Source: Gordionus sp. m RMFG-2023 (Eukaryota; Nematomorpha; Gordioida; Chordodea; Parachordodidae). Taken from it: a stretch of 64,000 bases of DNA. Position 1 is the stretch's first letter, and every line of letters begins with the position of its first letter. Shown here piece by piece: positions 61,709 through 64,000 of the stretch. The notes under the pieces were generated by a model. The model was not told the origin of the DNA and made no database searches. It saw only the letters and a program-made list of their open reading frames with translations. The stretch covers positions 1,178,001 to 1,242,000 of the forward strand of contig NC_088777.1 in NCBI RefSeq assembly GCF_954871325.1. Reading direction: 5' to 3'. Made by a program: the position numbers and the translations under genes.

Positions 61709-64000
61709 TTAAAAATCAATAATCCATTTATTAAACTCTAATATTTTAGGGAAAATAAATATTAGATATTTTTATTTCCATGCAAAATTATATATATTTT
61801 ATTTTCCTACAAATTTTTTTTATATATAAATAAATTATATATTTTTTTAAAAATAATTGGTTATATCATTTAGTAAATGCATTATATGAATGATGTATAA
61901 AGTAACTTATAATGTAATTAGTTACTTTTGAAAATATAACTAAGTAATAACTAGTTATGTTTCAAAAATAACTTTTTTTAAATGGAAGTAGATATATTTA
62001 AATATATATGCATTTAACGCCCTCTTTTGGATATATATTTATTAAATTTTAAAAATTAAATAAAAATTTAGCTTTATAATAAATATTAAGCTAGTTCACA
62101 ATTATTTGAAACCTTTTTCTAGGTTTAATTTTAAATGTATTTATTTTTTTTCTAGTTCTAATATATATTTATTTATTTTTATTTGTTTTTACTTGATATT
62201 CTGTTTTAATTTTGGTTATAATTCTTACGAATGGTAACTTTTTATTCTTATACAATGGATAACTCGTGATCTTCACTAAAACGCAAACTTTTTACCAAAC
62301 AAAAATTTCTTCTCTTTATATAGACATTGTGTAAAAAAAAAATAATATATGTTTACAAAAAAAACATAAATTTTTTAAAACAACAAAATAATATTGTCTA
62401 CAAATACATTTAATGACGTATAATAATACCTAGATTGACGATTCATTCATAAAAATGTATTTTTAAGAGTCGTTAAAAGTAAAATCAGCTGGATCCGCCA
62501 TTTTGGTAACGCGTATAGTTAATTATTCTCATGTTAAAAACTAATATTAAAATTAATAACTTGCTTCTTCCTTATTATCTCCATGATCCGGTAATTCTTT
62601 AATAAAGTTTGCCCTCAGATATTAGGAATATATTAGGCTCTCGTTTAAAATTTTAATAATGATTTGTGTAACCAAAATGGCGTCTCCAGCTGATTTGCAT
62701 TTTGTTGTACACTTTTAATGAATGAATGGTCAGTCTAGGTATTATATATGTCATTAAAATAATTTATAATATGTCTAATCTACACTAAACCATTAAACTA
62801 GCGAAAAAAATTATAACATAATAAATACATATCGATTATTTATTTTTTTCAATTACATCTCAAACGCGAAATAATAACGACACAATAATAGTTTGTTCCA
62901 ACTACAACAAAACCTTTTACCTTTTACTTACAAATTTTAACATTTTATCAGCGAGGAAAACATATTTTTTTTCAGTTAAACGAACATTTTAACATTATTA
63001 AATTAATAAAAACTTAAGTAAAACTCTTATATTTTTATAAAAAAAAAAATTTAACTTATAATTAAAAATTTGGATTGTTTTCCGTTAAATCTCATGGAAA
63101 TTACTATTGCGAACTACCCTGAATTGTAGTTTAATATAAAAAAAATTGATAAAATCATATAATAAAAGGCTTGTCACATTTTAAATAAGCATTTCTTTTT
63201 TTGTCATGATTTGTTGTTCTTGTTAATGAAGATTAAATTGTTACTTATTGAAACAGCTGCATCACGAGGCTTCCACGGGATAATTTACTAATCCACCAAA
63301 ATAAACAATTTTTACCAGCGATAAAATTGTCAACGTACTCACCCAAAATCGTAATTGGTCGACAATATTATAAACTCTTATCAACTTGCTTTCGGGAACA
63401 AGGGTGGCAGAGAAATTTGTAGCTCATACTTTTTAGAATTTTCCTGGAAACCCTCCCCCTCCTCCCGCCACTCATGATTCAGTAATTCTGTCAACCTAGA
63501 ATTTAAAAAACGTTTAAGCCTCTATCCTACCTCTTTTTGTTAAAAATTCTTCTATCAAACTTTTCTAAATTAATGTATACTTAGCTCCTTAAAATATTTG
63601 GAAACCAACTCCTAAAAACTACAGGTCACATATACTAAACATAAAAAGAGTGAAATATGCTTTTCTAAAAACAACAAGGTCACTAAATTTGGATGGCTAT
63701 ATAATCATTGCTCCTGACAGTTTAACCATATTAGGGCTTCCCCCCCCCCTTATAGTTAATACCACCAAAACCGATAATTTCCTTCATAACATTTTTAAAA
63801 AATTGTCACAACATGAAGCCCATTTTATGTCATTTACCAGCACATCAAATCCTATTTTTAATATGTAATGCCTATACTTCCGTTTTCATCATCCTATTTT
63901 ATATATATATATACAACAAATTATTATCAAATAATTTAGAGGAAACAAATTCAAAATATTTTGGGGAAAAAATTTTGAACATTAAATTAAACCCATTCAA
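61709..64000. other. Right end of window, no gene seen
   Basis: AT-rich intergenic DNA. Apart from the foldback element at 62466-62720 nothing is recognised. The 72-codon frame at 63650 has no motif and contains a poly-C run. Confidence 0.4.
62466..62720. mobile_element. Foldback element with ~35-bp inverted arms
   Basis: The left arm AAATCAGCTGGATCCGCCAT, then TTTGGTAAC is the near reverse complement of the right arm GTAACCAAAATGGCGTCTCC, then AGCTGATTT. The outer parts (CGTTAAAAGT and ACTTTTAATG) also pair. The interior is unrelated AT-rich DNA. Non-coding, probably a MITE; no target duplication identified. Confidence 0.65.

Overview
This is an AT-rich eukaryotic window, best read as metazoan. 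It has single-exon seven-transmembrane receptor genes, multi-exon extracellular-domain genes with GT..AG introns, long GAAA microsatellites, many small non-autonomous DNA transposons (several with clear 8-bp target duplications) and a decayed LINE. No rRNA, mitochondrial or taxon-diagnostic gene was found, so the organism cannot be named. An AT-rich cnidarian, flatworm or simplified parasitic animal would all fit.

The left two thirds (about 4.1-45 kb) hold the main content: two tandem paralogous genes on the minus strand, called here Ig-A (about 18.8 to 4.1 kb, possibly continuing off the left edge) and Ig-B (about 44.9 to 31.4 kb, possibly to 27.8 kb). Each starts with a 61-nt exon coding a signal peptide that begins MWNP. 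A series of exons follows, each coding one domain of about 69-92 residues. Nearly every exon begins and ends in phase 1. The domains look like immunoglobulin-type beta sandwiches: most keep the end-of-domain pattern (hydrophobic strand, then G-x-Y or a relative, then a last strand), but the canonical intradomain cysteines are absent. Ig-A has the signal exon plus eleven domain exons (about 914 codons). Ig-B matches it exon for exon through the ninth domain and then diverges. The introns align too, including a decayed LINE in intron 3 and an ATTC microsatellite in intron 5, so a block of roughly 26 kb was duplicated. No convincing transmembrane exon was found for either gene. A candidate cytoplasmic-tail exon for Ig-B lies at 27.8-28.0 kb.

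Between the two genes (about 19.9-26 kb) is a 2.7-kb segment duplicated head to tail, with further partial copies beside it and at the left end of the window. The right third (49.6-57.9 kb, plus strand) carries two paralogous intronless rhodopsin-type GPCR genes. The first is intact (475 aa). The second changes reading frame in the third intracellular loop, either a pseudogenising indel or a 59-nt intron with a weak donor. The rest is AT-rich intergenic DNA with hAT-type MITEs, foldback elements and simple repeats.

Function is inferred only from architecture. The Ig genes look like large secreted or surface recognition or adhesion proteins, and the GPCRs look like divergent peptide-type receptors. 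Nothing in the sequence ties the two families together beyond being neighbours.
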